From positions 33,928,758-33,992,757 of the forward strand of contig NC_133284.1 in the NCBI RefSeq assembly GCF_005239225.2: a stretch of 64,000 nt of DNA. Direction: 5' to 3'. The notes under the pieces were generated by a model that was not told the origin of the DNA, did no database searches, and worked only from the letters and a program-made list of their open reading frames with translations. Below are positions 12,861 to 24,422 of the stretch, in pieces. Position numbers and translations under genes: made by a program. This DNA comes from Populus alba. Its lineage: Eukaryota; Streptophyta; Magnoliopsida; Malpighiales; Salicaceae. The number at the start of each line of letters is the position of its first letter. The first letter of the stretch is position 1.

Positions 12861-13440
12861 GAAGGGTTGATTTGGAACATTAGAAGGCCAACATGAAAAT
12901 CAAGGTAGAAAGAAGGGGAGTCATGTGCACCAAACTAGAGATAAAGAGGGGTCATCAAAACATTGCAGTCACTACCCTAAAAATAAGTTTTCGGTTATTG
13001 AAAGACACCGCATGCATTATCCAAAACCCATGATCATTGTTCATGTGCCTCAAGTTTTTTTAAAATATTTTTTTAATTTAAAAAATGATGATATCACCTT
13101 TAATGGAACCCAAGAATTACAAAACAACCAAATTTAAAAGACTAAAGCATCCCTAAACCGAAGAGCAATTTGTTTTTTTAATTCAAAGGATAATGAAGTA
13201 ATTTAACCTTATTTAAATTAAGTAAGAGACCAAAAACCCCTGAATGCTAATTCCAAGGTTAAGCCCAATGCCTGAATAATAAAAGACCGATATGCCAATA
13301 AATTTGGTAATGATCATTGGGTCTTATGAAAATAACAATGATACCCTTGGAATGAGAGGCACAATGGTAAATAAATAAAAAATCCATCTATAGTAATTTG
13401 TGTACTACCATGTGTTTTCACAAAAGCTATGAGTTTGTTT
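12861..13440. other. Right flank of array A; no gene seen
   Basis: A mixed-composition stretch (aaggggagtcatgtgcacc, gacaccgcatgcattatcc) followed by AT-rich DNA. The same order, A-rich array then a purine-rich and GC-richer patch with catgc words, is seen to the right of the arrays at 47.2 and 58.7 kb, so it probably belongs to the same composite repeat. Frame 12925-13137 (+) is not convincing. Confidence 0.35.
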
Positions 13441-13449
13441 TTAATTTAA

Positions 13450-15165
13450 TTTTAATATGAAGATCTCTTTCTTATTACATTGAATAAATGGACTGTATAG
13501 AATGGTTTATTGCAAATGGATTGAGTTTTTGGCATCACCTCGGATGGTGACAGCTGGAAATAAGATCTCTCTGTATCTCTTTGGATGCCAAATGGGTAGA
13601 GTATAATTAAAGGGGAAAATAACAAAAATAATGTAAGCACAATTACTTGATTCACGAAATGGACGTGCAATGTAAGACAGCTGACTCTGCTTCTCTGGGG
13701 CCTCTGCTGTGATCTCTTTAGGGGCCATAGTTCTCAGGAAACCATCTGTTTCTTTGGGGACCATTTTTGTGGATATAAGCTCCCTGAGAGTTTGAATTAA
13801 TGTCTTCTTTCCATTACCTTATGGGGCGCAACAATTACAGAGGCAGCAGAACCTTCTATTCTATCCTATCACAAGAAAAATGCTCTCCTTTCTTAAATAT
13901 TTCACACCACAATTCTTTCTGCTCGGAGAGATGGCTCGTCTTGTCAGCGGAAATGAAAACCATCGGTTCTTATTTTATTTCGTCACATCATATAATAAAA
14001 TATATGATTTTAGGACTATTTTCGGGCGTGATTTTGTACCACATTAGTATTACAGGTTCATATGGTCTGGGTTTCAGTCACATCGATCCCTATGGTTCCA
14101 AGAAAGGTAATCCAATTATTGATACTTGGACTCAAGAAAAACAGTAACCGAAGCAGATAGATATTTGTTCTTGGAAACAGTTCTTTGCGTTGATGCAGCT
14201 GGGCAAGTTCATAACATTTTGATGCAGTTTCAGACAGTCAAGAGAGCCATTGATTGTCCATGAACAGGGGCAGTGCTGCCCAAGAAAACAGTTTCCATCT
14301 TCTCTAAATAGATATAAAAACAACACATCTAGGATCTAGCTGTAGAGATAGCCCAGGCATGGGGAGGGAGAGGCCCCCACATCTCTCTGGTCCTGATCTC
14401 TCTTTTATCGTCCTGTAAACTTTACAGCTGTGGACAAGAAAAGCGTAGAAGAAAAATTACGTGAAGATTTTCGGTCCAAATACGATTTATTAATAAACAA
14501 TAACAAGGGAAGACCAGGTCAAAAGAAAGTTTAAGATCGCAATGGTAAAGCCATCGCCATTATCACATTATTCTGCAATTATTGGTGTAGGGACAGACTG
14601 GCCTCGCAACCTTTGGACCTCGAGAGCAAGCTGTTTCCCTTTGAAAAAACAACCTCCTCTCTCCCTCCCTGCCTCCCTCTCTCTCTCTAGAATCACGAGC
14701 ACTAGGCATGCACATCTACTTCTGAGCTAGCTAACCTCTCCCTCTCCCTCTCCCTCTCCCTCTCTCTCCCCCTCTCTCTCTCTAGAATCACGAGCACTAG
14801 GCAAGCACTTATGAGCTAGCTAACATCTACACTCTACTAACCTTAAAGCGGAGAAACCAAAAAGAAAAGGGCAACAAGACAGCTCTCCACGACATGAAAG
14901 ATATTGTCTCCCAAATTCAAAATCTCCCACCATTAACCTTTTTAGTTTTTACCTTTTATAGATTAGTAGTTGAGTGCCTCTTCCATCAAACTACTACAAA
15001 CCAAAACCTTTTTCTGTCCTCTAGTATTTTCTTTCGTGACAAGACTTCTTGTTTTCTTTGCTCAGTTGGCATTGCTTGTGACAGGGTTTATGCAGAAAAA
15101 TCTATGGATCTTGTAATTTCTCGAACTCACTGTAGGATCTCTGACGTGATTAACAGTTTTTAAAA
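13450..15165. other. Unassigned island with several short frames
   Basis: Composition is closer to gene-like than the surroundings. Minus-strand frame 13507-13764 (85 codons, MVPKETDGFLRTMAPKEITA...) and plus-strand frames 13800-14147 and 14894-15163 are open, but none matches a family I know and I find no supporting splice structure. A small internal repeat (gggaccat/ggggccatagttctcaggaaacc) sits at about 13720-13765. It may be a gene fragment or a non-coding transcript. Confidence 0.3.
14640..14830. repeat. (TC)n-rich tract flanked by a ~60-bp direct duplication
   Basis: The segment ctagaatcacgagcactagg...gagctagctaac occurs at about 14679-14738 and again at about 14772-14828 with small differences. 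Between them lie CTCTCC hexamer repeats. This looks like slippage or unequal exchange within a pyrimidine tract. Confidence 0.8.
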
Positions 15166-16289
15166 ATAATTTAGATATTTTTAATTAATCTAATATTAAA
15201 ATTAAAAATAAAAAAAATTGACATGAGTAATTAAAATAAGCTCATCAAATCCATGAGATAGGTTATGAAATTAAAATAATTTTTATAAAAAATAAAAAAT
15301 ATATATAGATTTAAAATAATAAAAAAAAACCAACAAAAAAAAAATATTACAATGAATAATATTTTTCATATTTTTGCAAGATATATAACAAAAATATTTT
15401 TGTAAGAGAAATAATAAAATAACATTTTGTTTAACACTCCCCTTGCGAGCATATAAAACAAGTATCGAAAAATTAAAATATATATTTTTTTAATTTTAGC
15501 TTTCAAGTATTTTTATTAGAGATGCTCTAAAATTATTATTCATACATATCTTACAAAAATGACAAAACACTATTAATTACAATAAAATAGCGTCTTCTAT
15601 TTTATTAGAAGTACTCTTAAGTCTTAACAAACAGTTATATTTTCACTTCAAAAAATTTTATTATCATTTAGAAGTACTCTTCTAAATGATTTTTTTTCAT
15701 TAAAGTACATATAAACAAAAAAAAATTATATTATCTTTTCAGGTGATCTCATAATATACAAAGGGAAACGATACTCTTTTATAATATTATAATTAAAAAA
15801 ATTGAAGTTATTGATAATTAATTTTTATTTTATTGGAAAAGATATCGAGCTGTATCACATTATTTTCTTCATATTTCACATGGGTTAGTTGCAGCATATC
15901 AGCCTTGTTTTCTTTCAAATTCTCACGATGGTATGGAAAATGCTTTCCTTTGAATTCTTCTCCTCTTTTTATTTTTTATTTTTTATTTTTTATGGAAGAG
16001 AATACCACTAATAACAAATATCCATTAATTGTGCATTTTACGGACAATGTCTTATGGAAGGATCATGTCTAATGAAATGAGATACGTGGACACTTAGCCA
16101 CCAATCCACACTGTCAGCATTGTCAAAATGAGTTGGAAACCATATTGCTTCCGTTGAGGGACTGCTCGCTTGCTGGTGTTCCTTTTTTTAAAGCTAGACA
16201 GAACTAGTTTTTTTGTTGTGGATATGGGGCCATGGCTAATTAGCAACCTGTCTGCAAGACACGTCACCGAGGAGGGAAACCCATGGTCC
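15166..16289. other. AT-rich intergenic DNA, nothing recognised
   Basis: Dense A and T tracts; no domain-bearing frame on either strand, no RNA gene seen. Confidence 0.5.
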
Positions 16290-16545
16290 GTTGTTTTTGG
16301 TGCAGTGGTGTGGCTTATTTTTTTTGTACCTATTTGTTTATTCTTGTATTTTAAAAATATTTAAAAAAATAATATTTTTTTATATTATTTTACTTCAAAT
16401 TAATAATTTTTAATGTTTTTATATTATTTTGATATACTAATATCAAAAATATTTTTTAAAAAATAAATAAATATTATTTTAATGTATTTTAAAGTGAAAA
16501 ATACTTTAAAAAGCAACAATAACCCCAAACACCATGTTTGATGTA
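16290..16545. mobile_element. AT-rich hAT-like MITE
   Basis: The right end reads actttaaaaagcaacaataa then ccccaaacacc; on the minus strand this is the GTGTTTGG..TTGTTGCTTTTTAAAGT terminus found in several copies of a MITE family in this window. The left end, gtttttggtgcagtggtgtg, is a weak inverted match. The interior is T/A tracts without coding capacity. Confidence 0.45.
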
Positions 16546-16949
16546 GGATTCTCCCTTACTCAAATCCAATTCATGCAATTACAAATAAAACTAAATAGCG
16601 TGAGGTTTTTATTGTAACTCTAAGGACAAATTACTGTAAATTGCGATAGTAAAGTTTTCTTGGGCATGATGTGTAATTAAGAGGGTCATGAAGATGTTTT
16701 ATTATTGTCACGTTGTCTTTTCTATTTTTTTATTCAAAAAGTTGTTAACGCTTGTTCCTAACATCCTAGTGAGTGGGTGGCACCCGTGCCATTAAAAAAA
16801 CGCGTTATATGCCTCTTAGTGGTCATATCTGGTCATTCGCCATCTAGATAGATGTTAAGACGTGTTCTCTTTCACATGGTGTAGCGTGTGTAGACGTATC
16901 ATGGTTGGATTGTCGTTGGTGATCAATTGTTTGCATTTTTTCTTTCTTT

Positions 16950-17339
16950 TCTCTCTCCCGACATCTAAAATGCACAATTATCCTATGTATTTTGCTATTT
17001 GCTTGGGTCTGGCAACCATGTTTGGTGTCAAACCTAAGCACGAGCTAGCAGCCATGTTTGGTGCCAGACCCAACAGGCTTGGGTATGGCATGGCCCCAAA
17101 CCCAAGTCTCTGAGCTGATTGGCCACCAAACAAATATAGCATAAGTCTAGCATGGTTGCCAGGCCTAGGCGTTTGGGTCATGCTAGACCCAGACATTGAC
17201 TTACCACCAGACTCAAGAGCTTTGGATTTGGCATGGTTGCCAGACTCAAGAGGCTTAAAACATTCTCTATACTCTTAATATTTTTTACATTTTAAAAAAA
17301 TTATATTGACCCGCTGCGAAACGCAGGCCAATCTATTAG
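16950..17339 (+). mobile_element. 3' part of a non-autonomous Helitron
   Basis: The right end has a short GC hairpin (CTGCG-AAA-CGCAG, 17314-17326) about ten bases before a terminal TTAG followed by T, the form of a Helitron 3' terminus (hairpin then CTRR, inserted before T). The last ~85 bp match a second copy ending at 49248. Upstream are imperfect repeats of gggtctggc / gccagaccc words (16998-17260), also shared with the second copy. The 5' end could not be placed. Confidence 0.6.
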
Positions 17340-17449
17340 TAAATTCTCTAGTTTTTAACATTAATTTGTCAATGTAAGTGGGCAATACTATTTTAGCAAA
17401 TCAAAAGTAAATATGTTATGTTAGTTGGAAATACTCACCTGTCTAATGT

Positions 17450-17930
17450 GTAACACTTAATATGGATGGATATAGTAAAGGAAATTCAAGTGTTGCTGGT
17501 TTAGAAGGATTTATTCGTGATAGCTTGGGATCTTGGATTGGAAGTTTTGCTATCAACATTGGTTACTAATCTTTGGCAAAGGCTAAATTATGGATCGTGT
17601 TGTTTAGTTTAGAGTTGGCCTAGAACTTGGGAATAAGAAAACTGATTCTTAAATTAGATTCAATTCTTTTCATAGACTTCATCTTGAGAAACCAAATTAA
17701 GATAGATGTCAACTATGCTTTAATTGACATAGATAGAGACCCAGGGTGAAGATTCAACATGTTTATCCGGAAGCAAATTCAACTATTGACTGATTAGTTA
17801 ATTTTTGTTTGTCAATGAATCTCACTAATAAGGATATTTAGGTCTTAACCCTACTTTCTATGGATTTTTATTTAATTTTGTATTATGACTTGATTGGTTC
17901 TTGTATTACACGCTTAGTTTAATCTTTAAG
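17450..17930 (+). pseudogene. Decayed LINE RNase H (RVT_3) domain
   Basis: Conceptual translation gives NTDGYSKGNSSVAGLEGFI followed by RDSLGSWIGSF, then the LAKAKLW, LELA, NLGIRKL and LKLDS words typical of the RNase H domain at the C terminus of plant LINE polyproteins (the NTDG aspartate motif is intact). Stop codons break it at several places (for example after NIGY and before NLGIR). Further on, a degenerate EANSTID..LVNF corresponds to the EANxxADxLA motif. It is dead and has no upstream RT attached. Confidence 0.75.
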
Positions 17931-17945
17931 ACTATTTTTATAGTG

Positions 17946-20460
17946 CGTGTGGTGTCGAACGGAGGGTCTACCTCCTCAATAATAGTGAAAAGAGGGTTTT
18001 AGGTATAATTATAAAGTTATGATTAAGTCACCACCTAGTATTATGACTATTAGAAAACCTATGGTTTGCGAGAGTCAGGATAAAGGACTGATTATGCAAG
18101 GGAAAGATGCATCACCCCAGTGCACTTTCCTTAAGGTAAGCTACATTATTGTTTAATTATTTTTCTAGGTCAAGTTTCTATTCATTGGTCTTTTTATAAA
18201 ATCTAAGACAAATCTCCTTCCATAAGAAAGTCTTCATCTTATCGGGTTGAATCCTAACCATTATAAGGTTTAAATTTTAACATCATATTTATTTTGCATT
18301 TTGTATCTTCAATACCTGAAGATCTACTTTACGATGTAATCTTGAACCCCAAGTATTAAAATCTATAGCTAAATTCTAACACTATAGATATTAATTAAAC
18401 AAAGTAATTGTTGAAGGATTTTGATATTTTGACCAAAGGCTAATAGATAATAATAAACTGGTTATAAAATTCATTTTGTATTTTTTAAATATGATAAAAC
18501 CAATTATATCTCTTTTTTACAAAGTATGCATGAGAAACTTTTAAGGTTTGGTCGTACGCACAAAGAGAAAACATATTTTTTGATTTTTGGAAAGAGGAAA
18601 TTAATTTAAAATTTTTGAATTCTTTTAAAGAAAAGTTTTGGAGAAATTCAGGTATTTTTAATATTGATACTATATCTTAAAGTGTAAGTCTACAACATGA
18701 TATTGTAAAAAATAGTTAAAAAATATATGAGGATCTCACAAATATTTTTAATAATATTATATTATTTATTTATTAAATATCAATTGGGCATTACCCGCCC
18801 AACCATCTGGATTGGGCTGAAACGAGTCCAGGCCGACTTAGTTGGGTTAGGCCGATTGGCGATCCAACATCCCTCTCTCTTTCTCTTTGGTTTAGGCTGA
18901 ACCCGACCTAGTCATCTAAGCTAGGTTGAAATGGGTTTAGCCTAGGCCCACATGGTCAATGGCCTAACCCAACAACGGTTCTACATGCAAATAGCCATGG
19001 TTTTCTAGCAAAATAAACAGGAGAAAAAGGCTACCTAGTGTGGGAGGTGGCTAGCTGGTAGTGTTGGAAAGTCTGAGGTGTGGCTGGTGGCGACAATGGC
19101 AGTGGCATGGTAGAAGAAATGGAAGAAAACTGTCGGGGAGAAGAAAAATATAAACCAGAAAAAAAAAGTTGATTTTTTTGTTAACTTTGCCCCTCCAATG
19201 CATGGAATCAAGATGAACATTTTATCTATATTAGGAACAATTCTTGGCTCTTGATTCAACCAAAAAGGATCTTAACCATTGGCTCAAATTGGCCATCATG
19301 AACTGTCAAATTTTGACAGTTTAAGGTTGTTTAAGTTGCCCTATTTGGGCAAGTTTCACAACCACTGTAGTGTCAATCAGCTAGAAGGAACCATGCCGGG
19401 GTATAGTCAAATGTCAGGCCATTATAGTGGTCTATGTTTCATCAAGTTTGGTGAAAGGATGAAGCATTAAGTGCCATTGAAAAGAAGTCACCCGGACAAC
19501 TTTTCTAGTTAAAAAACAAAAGATGATGAGCGGTAACCAGACGATATGTCATTTAGTTCCTCTTTCTTTTTACTGTTTGGGTAAAAAACGATGTCGTTTT
19601 AGATAAAACGCACCGTTTCAATTAAATAAAATGGTGTCATTTTGGATTTAGGGTTTTAATTTAGGGATTTGACCAAAGTTCAATTTAGTCCTTCAGTTTT
19701 TGATTCCTTGAATTGCACTTCTAATTGGCCTAGAACTTTTAATTTTATGTAATTTTACCTTTGCCGAACTTTAACATCAACCCCAAATTTTAATGTGTTT
19801 TTTATTTTGATCATTGGTTTTGGATTTATATAAATTAACTCTCAATTGACCATTAAATTTTCAAATCTATTCAATTTCACCCTTGATTTCGATCAATTTA
19901 GTCACTAGAATTCGGTGCCTTTTTTAAAAAGGTCTTATGTTATATATTTCTTCAATTTAGCCCTTAATTGACCCTAAACTTTCAATTTTCTTGCAATATT
20001 AGCCCTAATTTGAACTAATTGACTTTATAAAAATTAAGTTTGGCCCTTTAAAAATTCAATTTTCTTAATTAAGCTCAAATTAGGTTCCCAAACTTAAGTT
20101 TTTATCAATTAAGTCCCTAATAAAATTAATATGACCCGTTTAAAGTATAATTAATTTCTTGCATTTAATTAAATCCTTTAATTTGACCCAAATCAATTCT
20201 TAAACATAATTAAACTTTTAATTTGGCCCATGATTAAATCAAATTGGCCTATTAAAAATCTAATGATGTTATTACACTTAATTTTTATGCAGATTTGTCC
20301 AATAATATTTGAATTTGACCTTAAATCTACATATAATTATGCTCCAAATTTGTCCAAAAATTCAACCCGATTTTTCTGTTTATACATGGGATCTTTTTCG
20401 GCCAACTTTTGCCACTATGTCAGTTCTTTTGTTATTATTTTTTATTTTTTATTTTTTTAA
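17946..20460 (+). mobile_element. Ogre/Tat-like LTR-retrotransposon remnant, copy 2
   Basis: Begins near ggtgtcgaacggagggtcta and has the block caccacctagtattatgact, cctatggtttgcgagagtca, ggactgattatgcaagggaa that is widespread in dicot Ogre/Tat-group LTR elements. Then follow repeated words such as caatttag..ccttaatt and taattggcccta over 19650-20350, as in the LTRs of these elements, and family words like ggcctaacccaac (18780-18980). 17980-18640 is homologous to copy 1 at 10300-10930. No gag-pol domain is left. The frame at 19279-19470 is not a gene. Confidence 0.5.
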
Positions 20461-22640
20461 AAATAAATTTTAAAGAATAATCAAAAAATAGATTATGACA
20501 GCTATAAAGCGTAGATTTTAACCAAGATAAAATTAAGCATTTTGTTTTTCAAAGAGTTGTATATACTAAATTGTAAATATTGGTGTGGGAAGCTTTACCC
20601 AATGATACCCCGATGATCGAAACAGATAAACCAAAAAAAAGAATCAAGAAAACACTTCTTAAAAATCTAATTTAAGGATGTTACCACAATACACAGTAAC
20701 CTACCGTACAATTATTCATGACGATAGTCTTGCATCATATTTTGTTGATTAACATTTTTCGACGGGGGTGGCTGGCATGCACTGCATAGAGTAACATAAA
20801 TAATGCTAGCGTGCAACACGTGAAAAAAGGAAGGGGGGAATTAAAGAAAAAAAGCAAAAGAGGTACCAAAAGGGGTGAGCATGTCCTGTATACGTAAACT
20901 TTATAGCGTAGTGGGTATTCCCAACTTTTGTGATATACTACTTTAACCTACAACAACTCAGTCTAACCCCATTGATAACAACCCATAAAGGAGAGGATCC
21001 AGAAAAGATTAGTCTATACCATAGCTATGCTAAGTAACTCTATTGTTTAAAGGGGAGGGGAAAGCACTCATGAGCATTCTTTTGATTGTCGTTTTATCGA
21101 TGCTAGCGTTGTTGTACGCGATAGTACTCTAAATTGAGCAATCAAATATTCCATATTATTAACATCTACTGATATTGTTTAATAGGTTAAATTTTAAATT
21201 TATTTTGTTTTAAATTATTAGTTTAAATTTTATAAATCTTAAAATTATTAAAGATTTATATGATTATTAATTACAATATTTATAAAATTAGTTAAGATAT
21301 ATATAAACTGACTTGAAATATCTACTAAAAAAATGGTAGTAATTACTATATATGGTTAATAATCCAGACGTTAGTTACTCTTTAAACAGGTTTATTTTGT
21401 GCTCTCTTGAATGGGAAAGTCATTCAACTATCAAGCCAACAAGATTTGGCAAAGGAGGGAACATCTAGCTAGATATGACAAGACTACCTATAAATATTAT
21501 ACTGAAGACTTTTTCTAACGATAGTGACACGCACTGGCCTACATATATTTGCAGTCTTGCCCATTTGCCCACGCAGCATGAAAAGCTAGTATATTATGCT
21601 TAGATTTTCCATTCAAAATCTCGAGCTTCTAACACCACGTATCCACCTGCTAAAAAGGTTACGTGCCTATGGCAATTACGTGGAAAATAAAAAAAAAAAA
21701 AAAAAAAATCCTACGAGGCAGCATGTTTGAAATCCTTATTATCACTAATTAAAAATGTTGTGGTGTTTAAAATTGTGTTATAATTGCGAAATTGTAGTGT
21801 TTAACTTGTAGGAATGAATTTTTATTTTTATGTCTTTCATCTTATGAAATTCACTAGCTATATAAATAGCTATAACACAATATTTTTCTCACCTGTACAA
21901 TTATATAACAGAGTTTGGTGGTTCTGCAGAGAGATATCCTTGCTGATGCAAATGGTGATCGTCGAATATGTGGCATAAACCCAAACTTACATATCCATGC
22001 AAGCTTCGTGGTTTTACTCGAGCTCCTCTTCGGGTGAACAGGGAAAGAAAGAAGTCTCTGTTAGTCTATGGCCCCTGGTAACAGGACACCACCAAACGAA
22101 CAGCACTTTGAACAAAAAAGATACAGAAAATCTAAGAGCAATGGATGGTGTTTGTTTAGTTGGGGATTAGGTTATTGAGTTGATAGAGAGAGAGAGAGAC
22201 AGAGAGAGAGGGAATTACGGTCACACCCGACTACAAAAGGAAGGTTGGCTCTTCTTGCGTGGTCAAAACCCTCCCAATCGAAGTCTCTCCCGAAAACCAA
22301 GCCCCATTAATCCACTGGCCGACAAGCTGCTCCTCTCTTCACATGCAAACAGACAAACCCATGATCTTAATCTAACAATTATTTATCCTTAATCATGTAG
22401 TGATGGTAGTTTACACATCCAGTACTGGTATTAATGCAAATAAGTTAATTTGTATCTGACCCACAGAACACACCTACGTGTCATTCTGCCCTTAGAGTTG
22501 AAGTTTTTTCGTAACAAGATCTTGGATCATACAGAAGAATAGTCTAATTCCTTGGCTCCATCTCAATTTGAAGCAAAATTTAATTCAGATCTCAGCAATA
22601 GAAGCAAACAAGTGAATATAAACACGAACGAACAAAAATG
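20461..22640. other. Intergenic DNA left of the cyclin gene; no gene seen
   Basis: Mostly unique-looking AT-rich sequence with a poly-A tract at about 21688-21708. The frame at 22180-22392 (+) starts in a GA repeat and shows no domain. No RNA gene recognised. Confidence 0.5.
22180..22212. repeat. (GA)n microsatellite
   Basis: Nearly uninterrupted GA repeat broken by one CA step. Confidence 0.85.
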
Positions 22641-22648
22641 ATTTTGAG

Positions 22649-22654
22649 TTTATT
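22649..22654 (-). terminator. Candidate polyadenylation signal of the D-type cyclin gene
   Basis: AATAAA on the minus strand, about 240 nt after the cyclin stop codon, a plausible 3'UTR length. Plant signals are loose, so this is only a candidate. Confidence 0.4.
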
Positions 22655-22892
22655 TTATGAATATAATATCAACATGTCCATATAAAGTATGCTCTCAAGG
22701 AGACTTGTACATGAAAAGGAAGAGCATGCGCAAGAGACATTAGTAAGGGAGATGACTCTCTTGCCCCTCTTCTTTAAATGGCCACCCTCTCATGATGCAT
22801 ATCTATGGTGGGGAACTTTGGAATTGTCAAGATGGGAGGCAATTTAAAGAGAGAGCTAATAAACATAGTAAGATTATTACTATGGCAGATTT

Positions 22893-24422
22893 TTAGAGAA
22901 AGAGATGGGTAGAGAGAGAGAGAGATGAAGGTGGGCTGCTAACAATGTCTGCAAAGACCCATTTGTCTTGGGTTCTGCTCTTCTTAAAGAGAGGTTCTGG
23001 TGACGAAGAGACTGATGACCCTTGCACAGCCCAAGAATCGTTTGAGCTGTCGGAGCTAAAAACAGCACCAATGACGCCACTAGGGCTGCTAGGCATGGGC
23101 TCAAACTTTCTCTTTTGAGACTTGTCAACGGCAGTGGTTCGGTTCCTTGATAGCTCCAGAATCAGACCGTAACATCCATTTACTTTTTCCTGTTAACAAA
23201 CAAATGCAGTTGTTGAGACATTAATGGCATGCGCAATAATATGAGTACTAAATGTGGCCGTATTAAGGCCTTAAATACAGGACAAAAATAATGAATAATG
23301 TCAGGATAAACGAACCTTGGTTATTTTGAGAACCTCAAGAAGCTGGTTCTGGTAGTTAATGGGATTGAAGGTCTCAACTTGGTCTATAACATGCATCATT
23401 GTAGCAGTGGCTAATACAGAAGGAAGATAACTGACAGATCTTGAATCTACAACAACGAAAATTAAATAAGTATAAGAAACTAAACGTAAATCATACGATA
23501 AGGAACCAAAAGTAAAACTGAAGAAGGAATCTTTCTTTACACTTTGTTCTTATCGAAGATTCTAAATTAAAGTCAAGATGAAATTTCGAAGACAGCTGTG
23601 CTTTACTTACCGGAGACAACAGAGAGAAGGAGATGCTCACATCTCCTCAGAAACTCCCAATGAACATGGGTCTTCAACCCAAGCCTCCTGATGATATGAT
23701 CAAGAAATGACAGTGGAGTCACTGGGTGCATCTTCCATTTCAGTGTTGAAAGTACTAAGAGCTCCATTCTTTGAATGGTTTTGGCCTCAAACACATATTT
23801 TGTGTCCTCCACCTAAAACGGAACAGAAAGAAAACCCTTGAGTGACAATCTTAGAATCAAGAAGTGATAACAACAACAACAACAACAACAACAACAACGA
23901 ACATACTTGCAGGTCTAAGAGAAAAGGAACATGAGTCTCTTCAACTTTGGCAGCCAAAGAAAGACAAGTGACAGCCACAAGCTGGATCATCCAAGGCCTA
24001 CTATCTCTTTGATAACAAGGGCCAGAAAGAAACCTATCAAGATAATTGAAAGCCAAGATTGATGTGAGAGCTGAAAATCCATAATGAGCAATGACCTTAA
24101 GCATCCACTCCACGGCTTCTTGACGAGCTCTGGAAAGAAAAGGATCGTCTGCTACAATGTTGACACTAACAGAAGCTTGCTGTTCTTGTTCTTTAGAGAA
24201 GAGTGAGAGAAGTTCCTCATCTTCCCAGAACAAATCTTGTTCAAGCAATGAAAGTGGAAAAAGATCATTCACAAAAGTACTCTCTTGCAAAACCTCTTCT
24301 TCTGATTCATCTTCCCATCTCCCCTCTTCACAGTAGAGTGCATCTAGCAGGAATGAAGCGTTTTGCTCTTGTTGTGAGTTTAGTTCATTTTGTTCTAGTT
24401 CCTGTTGTTTTGGTATCGCCAT
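22893..24422 (-). CDS. CYCD3: D3-type cyclin, complete, 4 exons
   Basis: Exons (minus): 24422-23907, 23812-23611, 23446-23316, 23189-22893; 1146 nt, 381 residues, the normal length for CYCD3. Residues 29-33 (LYCEE) are the LxCxE retinoblastoma-binding motif. The cyclin N box spans roughly 70-200 (WMLKVIAHYGFSALTSILA, NYLDRFLSG, LVAVTCLSLAAKVEE) and the cyclin C domain follows (VLSTLKWKMHPVTPLSFLDH...). The C-terminal tail is Ser/Pro-rich, as in the unstable D cyclins. D cyclins activate CDKA to phosphorylate RBR and drive G1/S entry, typically under cytokinin and sugar control; that is family knowledge. All frames close across introns. Intron 1 begins with a GTT/CAA microsatellite almost at the 5' splice site. 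The ATG is the first one before the acidic N terminus. Confidence 0.94.
23869..23898. repeat. (CAA)n microsatellite in cyclin intron 1
   Basis: About ten CAA units; its right edge is only eight bases from the intron donor GT (23906-23905 on the minus strand). Confidence 0.92.
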
